Shown here piece by piece: positions 22,191 through 34,819 of a stretch of DNA of 64,000 nucleotides. The notes under the pieces were generated by a model, which ran no database searches, was not told the DNA's origin, and worked only from the letters and a program-made list of their open reading frames with translations. The translations under genes were made by a program, and so were the position numbers. Each line of letters starts with the position of its first letter. Positions within the stretch are counted from its first letter, which is position 1. This DNA comes from Phytoseiulus persimilis (Eukaryota; Arthropoda; Arachnida; Mesostigmata; Phytoseiidae): positions 2,976,001-3,040,000 of the forward strand of contig CM075102.1 of assembly GCA_037576195.1 (NCBI GenBank), written 5' to 3'.

Positions 22191-23189
22191 GGGCTAGGAA
22201 GCCCTCAAAATACCACAGATCCATAAATTACGACGGCTTCTGGCTCGCTGCCTATTGCTGACCATGCTCCCTTGCTTGAGACCAGCCCGCGCTTTGTTCA
22301 AACGGAAACTCGCCAGGCCGTCAGTGTGGTGGCTTGCAGCCGCTACTTCGTAGTCGGCTCAAGTCGGCGGGCGTATACTGAAAGAGAACCCTCATATCTC
22401 TGGCGGAGAATTGAGAACACGGAGAAGCAGGCGCAAAAAAACCTCTGAGGAAGCGACTAAACTGAGTAGAAATTATCGAGTTCTGAGTTAATCGTACTGA
22501 CTGACATGAAGTATCGGAGTCACCAAGCACTGCATGCAAAATTGGTCGCTGAAAAGACATTTGAATACTGGAAGTACGCGAAGAGGGTTCCCAATAAATA
22601 CCCTAAAGTCTGGGAGATAAGGGACTACTTTTCCAACCATAAATTCACCCGGAATTCACGGTCATCGATGGAATCTTCAAGATCTGGCGTTCTTCCGTGA
22701 TTGACGGAACGTTGCTACATCGTGAAAAATTATCGGGATTCACATGCGTGCACACAAACAGAATTTCCCGCGATGTTTTCAGTCAAATAAGTAGTCCCTC
22801 ATCTCCCAGACTTCAGGGTAGATTCCGTGTTCGGGCTCGTGGCGCCCGAGACGTTGATAAACAGAGAGCGCGAGTTACCTGCAACGCAGCGTGGATGTGC
22901 TGATGAGAACGTCCCCAGAGTTTTCCACGACAGATTTGAACTATGAGTTGATCAGTTTCAAAGAGATGTACTTCAAGCACGACCACAGTACTTTCTGGAC
23001 GAACACGCCGCTCAGCTACCTGGACTTTGTGTTCAACAAAAACATAATGGTCCTGTGACTGCTTGTTCCGCCCATTCCAGATCCTGCCCGTGGGGTCGGC
23101 GAGCGCGGAACGCGTCATGAGCTCTTTGAGAATTGTGAGCGAATATCGTGGGCCAACCTCAGTGGATACCACGCTCTACAATTTTCGTA
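22191..23189. other. Unassigned spacer
   Basis: No recognised gene. A minus-strand frame at 23172-22813 is open for 119 residues but has no motif I can name. Confidence 0.35.
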
Positions 23190-23949
23190 TCTAGATATAT
23201 AAAAATCCAGAGTCTGTTCGTTTGTCCTCAATAGACTCCTCCGGTATTGATCGGATCGACTTGGAACAATCTGCGTAATGTAGGGTGGATAACCGGGAAG
23301 ACACAGGCGATTCCGGAACCAGTTTGACCATACTTTTCGAACGCTGGAGGGGTATTTCCAGAACCAGTCTAACCATGGTTTTCAAAAGCCGGAGGGGTGA
23401 TTCCGGTACCAATCTGATCATACTCTTCCGAGTCTGGGGGGTGATTTCAAGAGCCAGTCTGACCATACTTTTCAAAAGCTGGAGGATTGATTCCGGGACC
23501 ATTATGACCGAACTCATCCAAGTCTCGAGGGGTGATTCCGAGGTCAATCTGACCATACTTTTACAAGTCTGGAGGGGTGATTCCGAGACAAATCTGACCA
23601 TTACTTGCCAAGTCTGGAGGGGTGATCCCGAGACCAATCTGACAAGACTTTTCCGAGTCTGGAGGGGTGATTCCGAGACAAATCTGACCGTAGTTTCCAA
23701 AACCTGGAGGGGTGTTCCGGGACCACTCTGGCCATACTTCTCCGAATCTGGAGAGGTGATTACGAGACCAATCTGACCATACTTCTAAAATCCATGATGT
23801 TGACCCAGTGAAGAGAGAGAAAAGTGCCTCGATGCCAGGGCAGGATCCTATAGAGAATCGCTGGCCACTCCCGAAAATGTCATGACTGCATGTAAGACAA
23901 TGTTAGTCTGTCAGCAGAAGACTTCGAAGCGAGGGACGGGTCAGCGTAG
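23190..23949 (+). mobile_element. Non-autonomous Helitron-like element carrying a minisatellite
   Basis: The left end TCTAGATATATAAAAATCC, followed by CTGTTCGTTTGTCC and CTCCTCCGG...GATCGGATCGACTTGG, closely resembles insect Helitron 5' ends. The right end TTCGAAGCGAGGGACGGGTC followed by AGCGTAG resembles the GC-rich Helitron 3' hairpin region with a degenerate CTAG terminus. It sits between an A (23189) and a T (23950), the target Helitrons use, and there is no target duplication. Most of the interior is the 45-bp minisatellite. No Rep/helicase is encoded. The call rests on the ends and could be checked against related copies. Confidence 0.55.
23306..23790 (+). repeat. 45-bp minisatellite, about eleven units
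   Basis: Degenerate tandem array with unit GATTCCGAGACCAATCTGAC plus CATACTTTTCCGAGTCTGGA plus GGGGT (45 bp). Since 45 is divisible by three, it is open on both strands with 15-residue protein repeats; these are not considered genes. Units vary by several bases, so it is older or faster-diverging than the 27-bp array at 4.06 kb. Related sequence forms the loop of the palindrome at 34820-34894. Confidence 0.9.
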
Positions 23950-25844
23950 TCGGCCGAAGGCCGTCTGGTACTCTATATGGAGCGACGGGTTGCCAACTCC
24001 TCGAATTCGAACTATGCGATTGAAACATTCGCCGAGCAGGAAGCCAGGCGCGGCTCTAAGGTACAATAGCTAAACCCAGGAGCGAGGCTCTCATAATGAA
24101 ATTCGCATGGAATCCACTGAATATTCATGGATGACTCTTCATTCAAATATCATGCGTCGAACATCACAGAGGTGCCCCCCCCCCTCGAAAAAATTGCTGA
24201 CTGGGCATTCTTGCTTGAATCCGCCACTCTTCGGGAGGCTCCAATTTTGAAAGGCTTCACTTCTTGACCTTCATCATGATTCCTCCGTCTCCAGACCGCT
24301 CGAAGGCACCGGTGAGACATGTTTCCTTCTTAGGGCAACTGCCGCGCGCTGGAGCACTTGAATAACTACGATTATGAGACTCGATCGCGGACAGCGCATC
24401 CAGAAAACTCTGTCCTGACCAGTCCTGAAACATTGTCCAATCGCTGAGGCCGCCGGAACGACGCCTTCTTCCTTGATTTACAGACCCTCATGCGGTTGGC
24501 TCTGGGAGGCAAAAACAATGCTCAACTTCGGCGAGCTCACAATCCTTGCGAGCCCAAGATGTTCAATGCACCGATCGGGCCGAATTCGGACCCGGCCTAT
24601 CGACTAGTGTCGCATTGTCGAAGTCTTCCCATCTTTGGAACTCTCCTCGAATTCGTTTCATTACCCACCTCCTTACCCATGATTTTCCGCTTTCGGCGGT
24701 ACTTCCTGTCTCAAAGATATCATTGCCTGAAATTAGATTGTGAGAGTATCCCTATTTCCACACTCCTCTTTGCCCTCGATGATAGCTTAGGCCCTATTAG
24801 CCCAGCACGCCTGGCAGAATAGCACTCGAGGCTGCTCAATCCGTTTTATTCAAGAGCAGTTCATACCTAAATGGTTTTCTCACTGCATTATTTAGACTCT
24901 CAGCCCCGAATATTCGGTAAACGGCCAATGGGTCGCAAACAGTGTAGCAGAACGTCTATATTTTCGAGGGAGAGGAGGAGCCGACACCCACGGCAGTCGG
25001 AGAGGGACCGCGCCCGATTCAAATAACCGAGGGCTCATTGAGGATATCGGCCGGTCCAAGAAGACCGGTTGGAGAAGGATCATCGCATACGGTATATTCT
25101 GGGTGCTGGTTTCATATGCCCGATTCTGGCCCGAATCAGAGTCTCTTTTCTGAGATCGATCGCTGAATGTACAACCGAGAATTCGGTGCTCAGTCATTCA
25201 ACGGATGAACCATGTCGGTTTTGTTTCCCCAAGGTTAGAGGTCTTCGATCGGAATATCTACGCGCATGCCCCATCTTCCGGCTTATTAGCGATAGCATCG
25301 ACTTGGGGAATCCACGAAGATGAGAACAGGGTGGGGTTGCAGTGAGTTCCAACTCGTCGGAAACGACGCTCTGAGAGCCAGGGTTGAGCAGAAATGGGCT
25401 GTCTCCGCCTTCCTCGAAAACTTCCCAAGCGATTGTCCACAGAGGAGAATCTCGTTTCAAAAGGCACAGCCGGAGGTAAGCCCGTGTAGAAGTGTCCTAG
25501 ATGATTGTGATGATTTTCGGATCATCCATGCCCATTCCTTCGGGCATTGCCTCCAGCAGCATCGTCTGAAGACCTCGCAAACCGCGATTCATCGCGGTTT
25601 CCAGAGCCTGTCCGAGCGCCAACGCCCTCAAAGAACCCCCCTTGATTTGAATAGTGCGCGACTCCTCCACCAGTGCATCGGATGTCGTCTTACCCTTACC
25701 CTCGAATCTGTCTGCTGCACTAAAGATTGTCTGCTACACTTTGGCCTACAGCCATTCGAGGAGATGCCCACAAGAACGCGAAGCGACTCTCGATTGGCCG
25801 CCAGATTGGCGGCAGTAGACGAAGGGGTCGACCACTGTTTACGG
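23950..25844. other. Unassigned spacer
   Basis: No gene, RNA or repeat recognised. A C-homopolymer lies at about 24174-24184. Confidence 0.35.
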
Positions 25845-27514
25845 GGGTATAGGAACTTTGCCCGCAGTGTTTACTATATGAACGCATTTTCAGAGAGAGC
25901 GGCCTCCGCCAGCTTGGCGGTCTGCTACTGGCACGGTGAGAGCTGTTGCTGGGAGACCGCGACGACAGCGGGGCGAAACACAATTGAGAATCCGTGTACT
26001 TTCACAAGGGATGAGGGTTGGTAATGAGGAGGTTCGGCTCTAGGTTTCAGAGGGAGAAGATGATTAGGGGTCGGTAGGCAGTGTATGACACGCATTTTCG
26101 AATTCCGGGAGAGTTCATCCAAGACACTTTCCGTCCAGGAAGCGAACGTTTCCGAGGGAGACGCGAAAAACCGACTGAGTCACTACTCTGCACATGGCGC
26201 ATCCGCTTCAGTGCCGAGGAGGCCTCACGGCCACGGAGTTCTTCGGTCTTAAACCGCCGAAGACCAGAGGTTCCGTGGAGTTTCATCCCACTGTGTCCTG
26301 TCCGAGATGAGAATCACTCAATGCGTCTCGCTGTAGACTTCTTCTCCTTGTATTGAGCCTGGCCCAATGTTCTGCCGTTCACCTTGCGTTTCGACTCCTC
26401 GCCATCTGAAGTGACATTGTTGACGATGGATCATGTGTAAACCATGGAATATTTGGAAATTTCATCATTCCCTGGCGAACCATCCCAGCTCTCCTCGCTG
26501 TTCCGCGCCTGGATCTTGCTTGAAATGCTCGGTAGCCCCGCTAGACTCCCCGCTGTCGTCGCGGTCTCCCAGCAACAGCTCTCGGCGTTCCCGTAGCAGA
26601 CCGCCAAGCTGGCGGAGGCCGCTCTCTCTGAAAATGCGTTCATATAGTAAACACTGCGGGCAAAGTTCCTATACCCGGTGAGAGCTGTTGCTGGGAGACC
26701 GCGACGACAGCGGGGCGAAACACAATTGAGAATCCGTGTACTTTCACAAGGGATGAGGGTTGGTAATGAGGAGGTTCGGCTCTAGGTTTCAGAGGGAGAG
26801 GATGATTAGGGGTCGGTAGGCAGTGTATGACACGCATTTTCGAATTCCGGGAGAGTTCATCCAAGACACTTTCCGTCCAGGAAGCGAACGTTTCCGGGGG
26901 AGACGCGAAAAACCGACTGAGTCACTACTCTGCACATGGCGCATCCGCTTCAGTGCCGAGGAGGCCTCACGGCCACGGAGTTCTTCGGTCTTAAACCGCC
27001 GAAGACCAGAGGTTCCGTGGAGTTTCATCCCACTGTGTCCTGTCCGAGATGAGAATCACTCAATGCGTCTCGCTGTAGACTTCTTCTCCTTGTATTGAGC
27101 CTGGCCCAATGTTCTGCCGTTCACCTTGCGTTTCGACTCCTCGCCATCTGAACTGACATTGTTGACGATGGATCATGTGTAAACCATGGAATATTTGGAA
27201 ATTTCATCATTCCCTGGCGAACCATCCCAGCTCTCCTCGCTGTTCCGCGCCTGGATCTTGCTTGAAATGCTCGGTAGCCCCGCTAGACTCCCCGCTGTCG
27301 TCGCGGTCTCCCAGCAACAGCTCTCGGCGTTCCCGTAGCAGACCGCCAAGCTGGCGGAGGCCGCTCTCTCTGAAAATGCGTTCATATAGTAAACACTGCG
27401 GGCAAAGTTCCTATACCCGCTCTCACCGTGCCAGTAGCAGACCGCCAAGCTGGCGGAGGCCGCTCTCTCTGAAAATGCGTTCATATAGTAAACACTGCGG
27501 GCAAAGTTCCTATG
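25845..27514. mobile_element. Long-TIR non-autonomous element, tandemly duplicated
   Basis: The sequence GTATAGGAACTTTGCCCGC through GGCGGTCTGCTAC occurs once in forward orientation (25846-25930) and three times inverted (about 26593-26675, 27335-27420 and 27425-27512). With the adjoining GAGAGCTGTTGCTGGGAGAC block it makes terminal inverted repeats of roughly 130 bp around an 828-bp element (25846-26675). The stretch from GGTGAGAGCTG is then repeated in tandem with a period of about 742 bp, with only scattered single-base differences, so the duplication is recent. No transposase frame is present; the open frames in the two copies are identical because of the duplication. Superfamily unknown; no clean target duplication found. 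Confidence 0.8.
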
Positions 27515-28350
27515 CCCCTGGAAACCGTATGCCCCGCCGCCATGTTTTTCGGAAGAATGATCCAGACCAGGGGTGGGAAACTTGGTGCGGCCCGCGGGCC
27601 GCCGTGCAGAGCACCATCGCGGCCGTGCAAACTTACGGGCCGCCACATAAAACGTATCTCAGCGAGCTCGAAGTATTCCCAACCACTGAGAGAATCCACA
27701 AACGGATTCTCAAACGAATTCTGTATAACGTGTGATCTGAAACACCCCGTAGGACACGGAATTCCCGGGATCCTCCCCCCTATCTTGCCGCGCTGCCGCG
27801 TCGCCAGTGAATCGCATCCAGGAATGAAGCTTCTCCGCTTCTTGATTCAGCACACCAGTAGTTTTGCATAACGTGCGCGTTCGAGAAGCTCTCCGAGTTT
27901 CAAAGTTCGCGGGCTCGCTCTCTCCCCACGCCGCTAATCTGAAGGCGCCCTGACTGCTCGCTCGCGGTCTTGTGGGCTCTACCCGATTCGAGAACTCTCC
28001 TAGAGATAACATCCAAATTCGGAGACGGATAGATGCTGTCATCGAGGCAGCACCAAAATATGATGCGAGACTTCTCCATAAATTCGAAGGGTTCCAAGAA
28101 ACACGACAGTCCTCTATTCTCACCAGGACCAAAGTTGTACGGCATCGGGAGCGGACGAGTTCCGTCCCTGAAATGACGACGGAGGTCGAGACTGGCCCCT
28201 CAAGGCAATCGATGAAAACGTTTTCGAATCAAAGCACCGGGGTCAGGAGCGCGTAAGGACTACGACAAAGCGGATGGTTCACTTCCGTGAGGTGGTTTCT
28301 CTCCCAGCAGTTACGATTCTCCGATCGCCAAAACTCTCCGTACAGTGAAG
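27515..28350. other. Spacer with one hAT-like terminus at 27568
   Basis: CAGGGGTGGGAAACTTGGTG at 27568, followed by GCGGCCCGCGGGCCG, has the look of a hAT terminal inverted repeat (CAGGGGTGGG...GGCCCGCGGGCC is a common hAT end). No partner end was found. The rest of the interval is unassigned. Confidence 0.4.
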
Positions 28351-28672
28351 CAGTGGCCTAGCCAGGGGGGCCAAATTTTTCTCCGTCCACCTGTCTTCCA
28401 CGCATTCTGTAACACCCCAAAGGAACGTTCAATTCATTTCCCCCCGAACCATTCGTGGAGAATCCATGAAACTATCTATCCATATATATATCCATGAATA
28501 TCTATCCATTTACGGAGATCAATGAGAACGGTAGGATCGCCCTATCAACAAAAGCGACTGAGCTCACGTTCGACTGGGAAGCTCAAAAGCGAGCCGTTTA
28601 GGTTTTCGTTCCTCATGTCACTCCTCTCCACGTCGACCCCCTCCCACAAGAAAAAAGCTGGGTATGCCCCTG
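28351..28672. repeat. Two hAT-like termini, possibly one short element
   Basis: CAGTGGCCTAGCCAGG at 28351 and, inverted, GCTGGGTATGCCCCTG ending at 28672 both match the end consensus of the hAT at 30033-34503. The flanking octamers (28343-28350 and 28673-28680) do not match, so they may be two independent fragments and not one MITE. Confidence 0.4.
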
Positions 28673-29763
28673 ACCCCATTCTCGTTCCTAACTTGGGATC
28701 TCTTCTTCAGGGTTATATAGACCCGTTCATGCGGTTGGTTTTTGGCAAAGTCAGAACGTCGAACGTTTCGATACATTCCGGCGTCCCCAAGACTTTGGCG
28801 GAGCAGTTTAGTGAGATGTCAGTGCCGCTCTACCTGTGCAGCTCACAAGAAAGCATAGTCTCATATAGTTTGCGACGGTTCTGATTTTCCTTCCCTTCTT
28901 CCCTCGGTTGATTCCACCAAGTGGCTTGGACCTTCAAGTTCGGTCGATGAAAATTCTTCCTGCTCTATCCAGCTTCCTTCTCCTAGCCATAGTGCGCATT
29001 GCAATGGTGGGAGCGAGAGGCGGGAGTTCACTCTCAGATCAGCATCCCTCTCTCGAAATTGGCTCACGGCAGGCAATCGGCGTAGTTTTGCTCTCAGAAA
29101 GGGAAGAGAAGACATACACGCATTGTTCTCGCAACGGATGGAACGCATGGAATGACTTGACGAAATCACGGCGGGAATGCAGACGAGTTTCATTGTTAGG
29201 ATGAAGAGACTCATTGTAGGGAGGAGCTCGTGTGATTGCGGCTCGACGTGATGGCCTATGAAGTTGTCCGAAATCGGAGGATCTATCGTTCTTCGCTCCT
29301 GACTCCGTTCTCGAGGAGCTATTCCGTGACGATTTTGCGATCCTTGCGAGCCCTCTTCTGGGTTTGATAAAGACATCATCTTCGAGTGCTCCATGAGAGC
29401 GACGAGGGTCGTTACTGTGACCGATTGCCAACTCTGACATTTTTCCAAAACCGTCCGGCTTAGGTTCTCATTTGAACAAAGGGTACGGTGCGTTAGAGTC
29501 TCGTAGGAGGAGCAAGTTTCATCCAGGGGCTCGCTGTATCATTCTGTATGACGACTGAATAAAAATCCAGGATTGAGCCGGGAATCAATGTCCTCTGGGT
29601 GCATCTTGGCGTCCTCATACCGGTGATGGGTGAGCGTGGGTTCTCCGCTTTTACTCTCTTGGACACAGCGCTCACACTGATTTCACCTGCAGCGACTCAA
29701 GAAAGCCTTGCACGCTGAAGGGAGTTGTTCCTCGAAGAAATCGATAATTTTGTCACCGGGAAC
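28673..29763. other. Unassigned spacer
   Basis: A minus-strand frame at 29448-28861 is open for 195 residues but shows no recognisable domain and low-complexity composition. Nothing else stands out. Confidence 0.3.
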
Positions 29764-30032
29764 AAAGGGTCTGGGCGGTTTTTGTCCATGGTCCACGGAT
29801 TTCGCTGAGAATCACACTGAGGCATTCCGACGTGGAGTGGAGCTACCACAGCAAGTTTCAACCTCCGGCGATCTTCCGTTCGCTAGAAACAATGAAGTTA
29901 AGTCTCGAAAAAAAAAACTTGAAATCGTCATATCTCGAGAACCACGGGGGCTACGGCGCCGATCGACAACTTTTTGGAATACTCTCGCCAAGGGCCATCT
30001 TCTGACGTTAGGATTTAAGATCGGTCGATCGC
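29764..30032 (+). repeat. Foldback palindrome, outer part of left arm
   Basis: Inverted copy of about 35175-35444. Shared landmarks are AAAGGGTCTGGGCGG at the outer end, ATGGTCCACGGATTTCGCTG and the A-tract before CGTCATATCTCGAGAACCAC. The arm is interrupted at 30032 by the hAT insertion and continues at 34512. Confidence 0.9.
30025..30032 (+). repeat. Left target-site duplication of hAT element (TCGATCGC)
   Basis: TCGATCGC precedes the CAGGGGCG terminus and is repeated exactly at 34504-34511. The uninterrupted right arm has one copy, TCGGTCGC, at the matching place, which confirms the insertion event. Confidence 0.95.
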
Positions 30033-33000
30033 CAGGGGCGTACCCAGCTTTTTTTTGGGGGGCCAAGGGATGTGATGATGATGACGATGATGATCATCAT
30101 CATGCCGTAGATGCTGAGGACCAGCGTATGACTTTGTGTGCTTTCTTGTGCGTATGTGCCTTGTGCTACGCTCATTGCAATTAAAACTATTGGAACGGTG
30201 GGGAAAGAGGCACGACTGCGATTCCGTGATATCCCTCCCAACAATTGAGAGGGAACCATTTAATTTATCACGTACACAACGCGTATTGGGAAGTCCGCAT
30301 GTAAAAGAGTTTATAGGATAAGATCGAGCCTTCGTGAGCTAGCAGCGAGTAGTTCAACGACCTCCTCAACGGCGATAGGAATTTCCCGGTGAAATTTCAT
30401 CGCTGTGAGACCGTTGAGTCTCTCTTCTTTCATCGAGGTTCGCAGGTGTGTTTTCAGCATCTTCAGCAAACTGAAAGTACGTTCGGGAGTCGAAGTTGTC
30501 ACCGGCAGTGTTGCGAAAATTTGGAGCGGGGTCGAGAGTTTGGGATAGTCCTCCTCAGAGCTGCGGTTCATCGTCTCCAGTGCGCTTCGGGGTCGCTCCT
30601 CCTTCGGGATCTTCGTCCACTTCAGTTTCCAACGTTCGTATTCGCCCTCAATTGTACTCAAGCTACAACCCAGGTCGTTCTGATAGAATTCCGTCACATA
30701 TTTTAGATCACCGAATTCGCTATCCCCGATGAATCTCGGCACAATATATTGAATCTTCAGAGCTTCTTTTCCACAGTCCTCGAAGAGGCTAGCCATCTCG
30801 TTGATGAGTTCATCCAAGTATGGTATGTACAGTGAGACTCTGAAGAACTCTTCAACTGTTTGCGAGAGATGGTTCTCTCTGTTTCTCTGAATGTGGCACA
30901 ATCTGGGGAGTTTGACGTCGATGTCCAGTTGAGAACAAATCGATTCGACCTGGCTGAAAATTCCGGAAAATTCTGCTCCGACGTTTCCTCTTCGCTGCGG
31001 TATCGAGTGCACTAAATATATCGAGTTCGGCGGACTGAAGATTTACTGACAGGGGGAGTATGAGTGACGAAAAGCTCTCTATGACCAGAAGGGCTGCCAC
31101 AAATCCGCACGAGCAAATCGAGCTTAGGAGCTCATGAGCGCGATGACTTGCGTCTCTCCTGTTTGTGCTGATGTCTTCGAGCGCGCCAACGATCGGTACG
31201 AACATCCCCCTGAAGGTAATGAAGGCCTTGTGACTTTCCACCCATCTGGTCGCACACAACGGCTTGAGCCTACGCGCCACCTCATCGTTGAAATGTAGCT
31301 TGACTTGATTCTCGAGACTGGCGATGCGAGGGGAAGAGTTAAAAATGAAGGAGTAAACGCTGGCGACCGTGCCCACAGTATTCCTTATTGTTCCATGTTG
31401 TGATGAGTGTACCATGGCAAGGTTCAAGCAATGGCTCGCGCAATGTAAGTAAAGAGCCTGAGGAATTCTAGACTTTATCTGAGTCTGAACTCCCTTGAAC
31501 TCTCCACTCATGGTACTGCAACCGTCGTACCCTTGTCCCCTCATCTTCGCGATATCGATACCTTCAGCTGTCAAGGTACTTAGGATTAACTTAGCGAGTC
31601 CGCTGCCCGTTCGGTCCGATACTTCGCAAAACATCAGAAAGTTTTCTACAATGACTTTTTTTTTGTTCCTTGAAGTAACATAACGCAGGGAAATCGTAAA
31701 CTGATCCGATCTGCTCGCATCCCGTGTTTCGTCAGCCAAAACTGAGAAAAAACCCGATTTCGACACCTCTGCAGAAATCTTCGATCTGAAGACTCTGCCG
31801 ATACAATGAATGACTTCGTTCTGTATGCGTGGACTGATGTAAGTGGCATTGAGATTTGCGTTGCTGAGATGATCCCGCAAAATCGAGTCACCAGCATCGA
31901 TACGGAATCTCAACAGCGCACGAAAGTTTCCGTCATTATGAGAAGGTTCTTCTGACGGATCTTCGTCTTCCCTGTGGCCTCTTAGGGGCAAGCCTTGTGT
32001 TCCACAAAATATAATGGTGTTGATTGTGGAAGAGAGCTTCTTTCTATTTTCTGTAGCTTGCTTCTTCCTCCCGGCGATAGCCATGTTTCTGATGTCCAGC
32101 TTGCTTCTGTTCCTGAACCACTCGATGAAGTTCTCTGCATCGATACTCGCACAGATGTGATACTGGGCTTTTTCATGCTCGCTCGATATCGGTCGCTTGG
32201 ACTGTTGGCTTGAATCTTTTCGGTTCACTCTGAGAATGCTGCCTTCTGTCCTCATCCTGTTAGCGGAGTGTCTCTTGGAGAACTTCGGCTGTTGCACCAT
32301 CCGCCGATTTTCTTTCGAAAAACGAAGTCAATGCGGCCTGCTGTTTCTTCATAGCTCGGTTGATATCGGACGCCGATGCTTAAAAAAACACCTCGAAGTT
32401 GGAGAGAAGGGAGGTCACAAATATCAAAGTATGATTCCGAGCATCAGAAGGAGCAAACGAAATTGTTGCACGACGAATGGAACACTTTGATTCCTCAATC
32501 ATACCCTCGCTCTCCCCCGATCGGCTGTCGTCAAACCCGTTAAGCTTCGTCGAATTATAATTCCAGACATCTCGTAACGAGCCAAGTTTTTGTCCGAATC
32601 GGGAAGAGACACTCCGTGAACATCGGAATATGACAAACACTCATTCGGAGAGACGGAAATTCATGAGACCGGGGATGAAAGGCGTCCTCTCGAGCACGCT
32701 GACTGAGCTATATCGCACGTCGTTCGTCGGCTGGAAACCTCGCTGGCGACGAGCGCCAACAAGCACCGGATTCCGCTGGACAGTTTCCTCGACCAACCAC
32801 GTCAATGATAATGCTTCAACTCATTTCACCAACTATACGTGCTCAATAAATGTGTGTGGTGATTTCGCTGAGCCCGGATGGATTGTGCGTGACCGGTTCG
32901 AGTGAATCGAGTCCTCCGAAGACTCATTGTCCGGGCATCCATTCCAAACACCCATCGCTCGGCGCCGACGAACTGCGAGTTGGGAGGTTTGATGGACATT

Positions 33001-34503
33001 CTGCGAGATTTCTCATCTATTTCGGAATGATGTTTTCCCGAGGCCTCATTGGTCACTAGGCTTTGCAAATAACTGGGGCTTCATAAAGTGATCTTGGGCA
33101 TGGCTAGGATATTTTGCAAAGATTTCCACGGCAATGACGTCCGGAACCAGCTGATTTCATGCGAATAGAACCGACAACTCAGTTTCTCGTAGCCCCACCC
33201 CATATCTTGACACAATTTTATGATCTAGAACTACAGATTTCTCGACGTCCTGATTCTCTCGTTCATCATTGGGAACCAGTCTCAACCTCTCATTGCAATC
33301 CTTGATGTCCTCCCTCGAGCTGCTTCCACTTTTCGCTGACCCCAAGTCGCTGCTTTCGGCTCTGAGATCATCGTTGCTGTGCCAGTGGATTAGAGATCTC
33401 CATTTACTCGAGGGATCCTATCACGATTGTTCAATAGATGCCTCAACATGCGGGTTCGACGCACATTGTATCTACTTCCACTGTGCTTGGTTTCTTGATC
33501 TTCCCGGATGCGTAGAGCTTCCGTCTTGAAGATTGAGCCCATCGCGTGCGGTGCTCTCTCATGAAGTCCTTGGACGGCTTGTTAATGGAAGCATCAAGAG
33601 CCAGCAGGTGATGCATGAGATCTCCAGGTATGATTGCTGGTCGAGTCCTCATTTCGGAAGTGTGTTCCAACTTCGTTCAACGGGAGCCATCACACGAGAT
33701 GTCAGTGACACCATCTCACTAGTTCGGCGAGCGAACCAAATATGCCGAGCGGAGTCGATCATCTCATAGTTTCCGACGGCTCAGCTTAAATATCATTTGA
33801 TCACATTTCCCCGGAACATTGTCTCTGCACATTCGCTGTACCGAGCTGAATGCTGAGAGCAACTTCGACGTCTGTCAGTTCATTTCTGTTCAATTCAAAG
33901 CGCCGAATTCGATACCTTAGTCCTCCCCAGTATGCTCATCAGATAATACGTTTCCCTAAAAATCATATGCGTATCAGATAAGACACATCCTTGATTTGAG
34001 TCCGCATTTCTGGAGGAGAAAAACGTCGAAAACGCCGGAAAATTTCGATTGCCGCTAATTATTTGCGATTATGGCGGTCATTAACCGCGGTTAAATAACC
34101 GTTGCAAAACCTCCATTGGCTGTCGGAGTACCTGATGGTGTCGTTCCTCATTCCTTGGACACCGTTAGGAGACTACAAGTCATGTACGCCGCGGCTCATC
34201 CCAAAACTCAAGGCCCTTGAAACGATGATAGCGAGAGATACGGGGAGCTTTTCGAGCACGCTGAATGCTCGATAGTCTGAAGGCTGAGTAAGTGGCGGAA
34301 TTTCCGGCAAGCCGAATGTAGCGAGCTTTTCGTGATGCAATTAACCTAGTTTTCGAACTCGTGGAGATGTTTCTGGTGAGACTGGATCCTTGCGCTATAC
34401 TTTCATCCATCAAAGTAGAATATAATCCACCTTTCCAGTATAATCGAGGAGTTTTGGGGGGGGGGGGGCATGGCCCCCTTGGCCCCCCCTGGGTACGCCA
34501 CTG
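30033..34503 (-). mobile_element. Complete hAT transposon (4.47 kb) with TIRs and 8-bp TSD
   Basis: The ends are CAGGGGCGTACCCAGC at 30033 and, inverted, GCTGGG-like CCTGGGTACGCCACTG ending at 34503, followed by runs of G/C in both subterminal regions. A perfect 8-bp duplication TCGATCGC flanks it, the hallmark of hAT. The transposase (30311-32352) is on the minus strand. About 2 kb between the transposase start and the right end has no recognised gene. The empty site exists in the right arm of the surrounding palindrome. The exact duplication and a transposase with only two frameshifts indicate a recent insertion. Confidence 0.95.
30311..32352 (-). pseudogene. hAT transposase (DUF4371 / 52 kDa repressor-like), two frameshifts
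   Basis: Cut-and-paste transposase. An ATG at 32352 starts KKQQAALTSFFERKS, the usual N-terminus of this hAT group. A frameshift near 32280 leads into the long frame 32300-30852, with GLPLRGHRED, HNDGNFRALLRFRIDAGD, YISPRIQNEVI, FFSVLADETRDASRSDQF (first catalytic Asp), MRGQGYDGCSTMSG, LHCASHCLNLAM (the conserved C-x2-H region) and CATRWVESH. A second frameshift near 30930-31000 joins the last frame, which ends with TSTPERTFSLLKMLKTHLRT, the hATC dimerisation block with its catalytic Glu, and a stop at 30311. All signature blocks survive. The N-terminal zinc finger typical of relatives is not evident. Confidence 0.92.
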
Positions 34504-34819
34504 TCGATCGCTTCTATGATTTTGGTACTCGGAGTGTCACTTCCCGGCGAGTGGACCCTCCGTTAAGTACCTTAAAATATAGTCCTAGGACCCTCCTACG
34601 TGCTGGGGGAATATCAGCGAGATCGAAGTGTTCCTTCCCCATTCATCTGATAAAAGTAGTATGTCGATCAGACCAGGGTTTTGCTCTGCCGCCTCGAAGC
34701 GTAACCGAAGCTGTCTGGAGCTCGCCGTACAACGTTGTTTCGAAGTGAGGGATCTCGGCACGCCTCGGAGACAAAAAGAAAATACACTGTTTCTTGCGTA
34801 GAAAATACTTCCCATGAGC
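34504..34819 (+). repeat. Foldback palindrome, inner part of left arm (starts with right TSD)
   Basis: The arm resumes with the right TSD (34504-34511) and CTTCTATGATTTTGGTACTC. It matches the inverted right arm 34895-35170 including GTAGTATGTCGATCAGACCA and GGCACGCCTCGGAGACA. It carries one extra ~33-base stretch near 34624-34657 that the right arm lacks. Confidence 0.9.

Noticed and set aside
23306-23790. CRISPR-like array
   Set aside because: Units are contiguous 45-bp tandem repeats without unique spacers, in a eukaryotic setting; this is a minisatellite.
28351-28672. A complete hAT MITE
   Set aside because: Both ends look like hAT termini, but the flanking octamers differ, so a single insertion event is not supported.
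28861-29448. 195-residue minus-strand protein
   Set aside because: No domain, ordinary composition for chance frames in this GC range, and no start or splice context.
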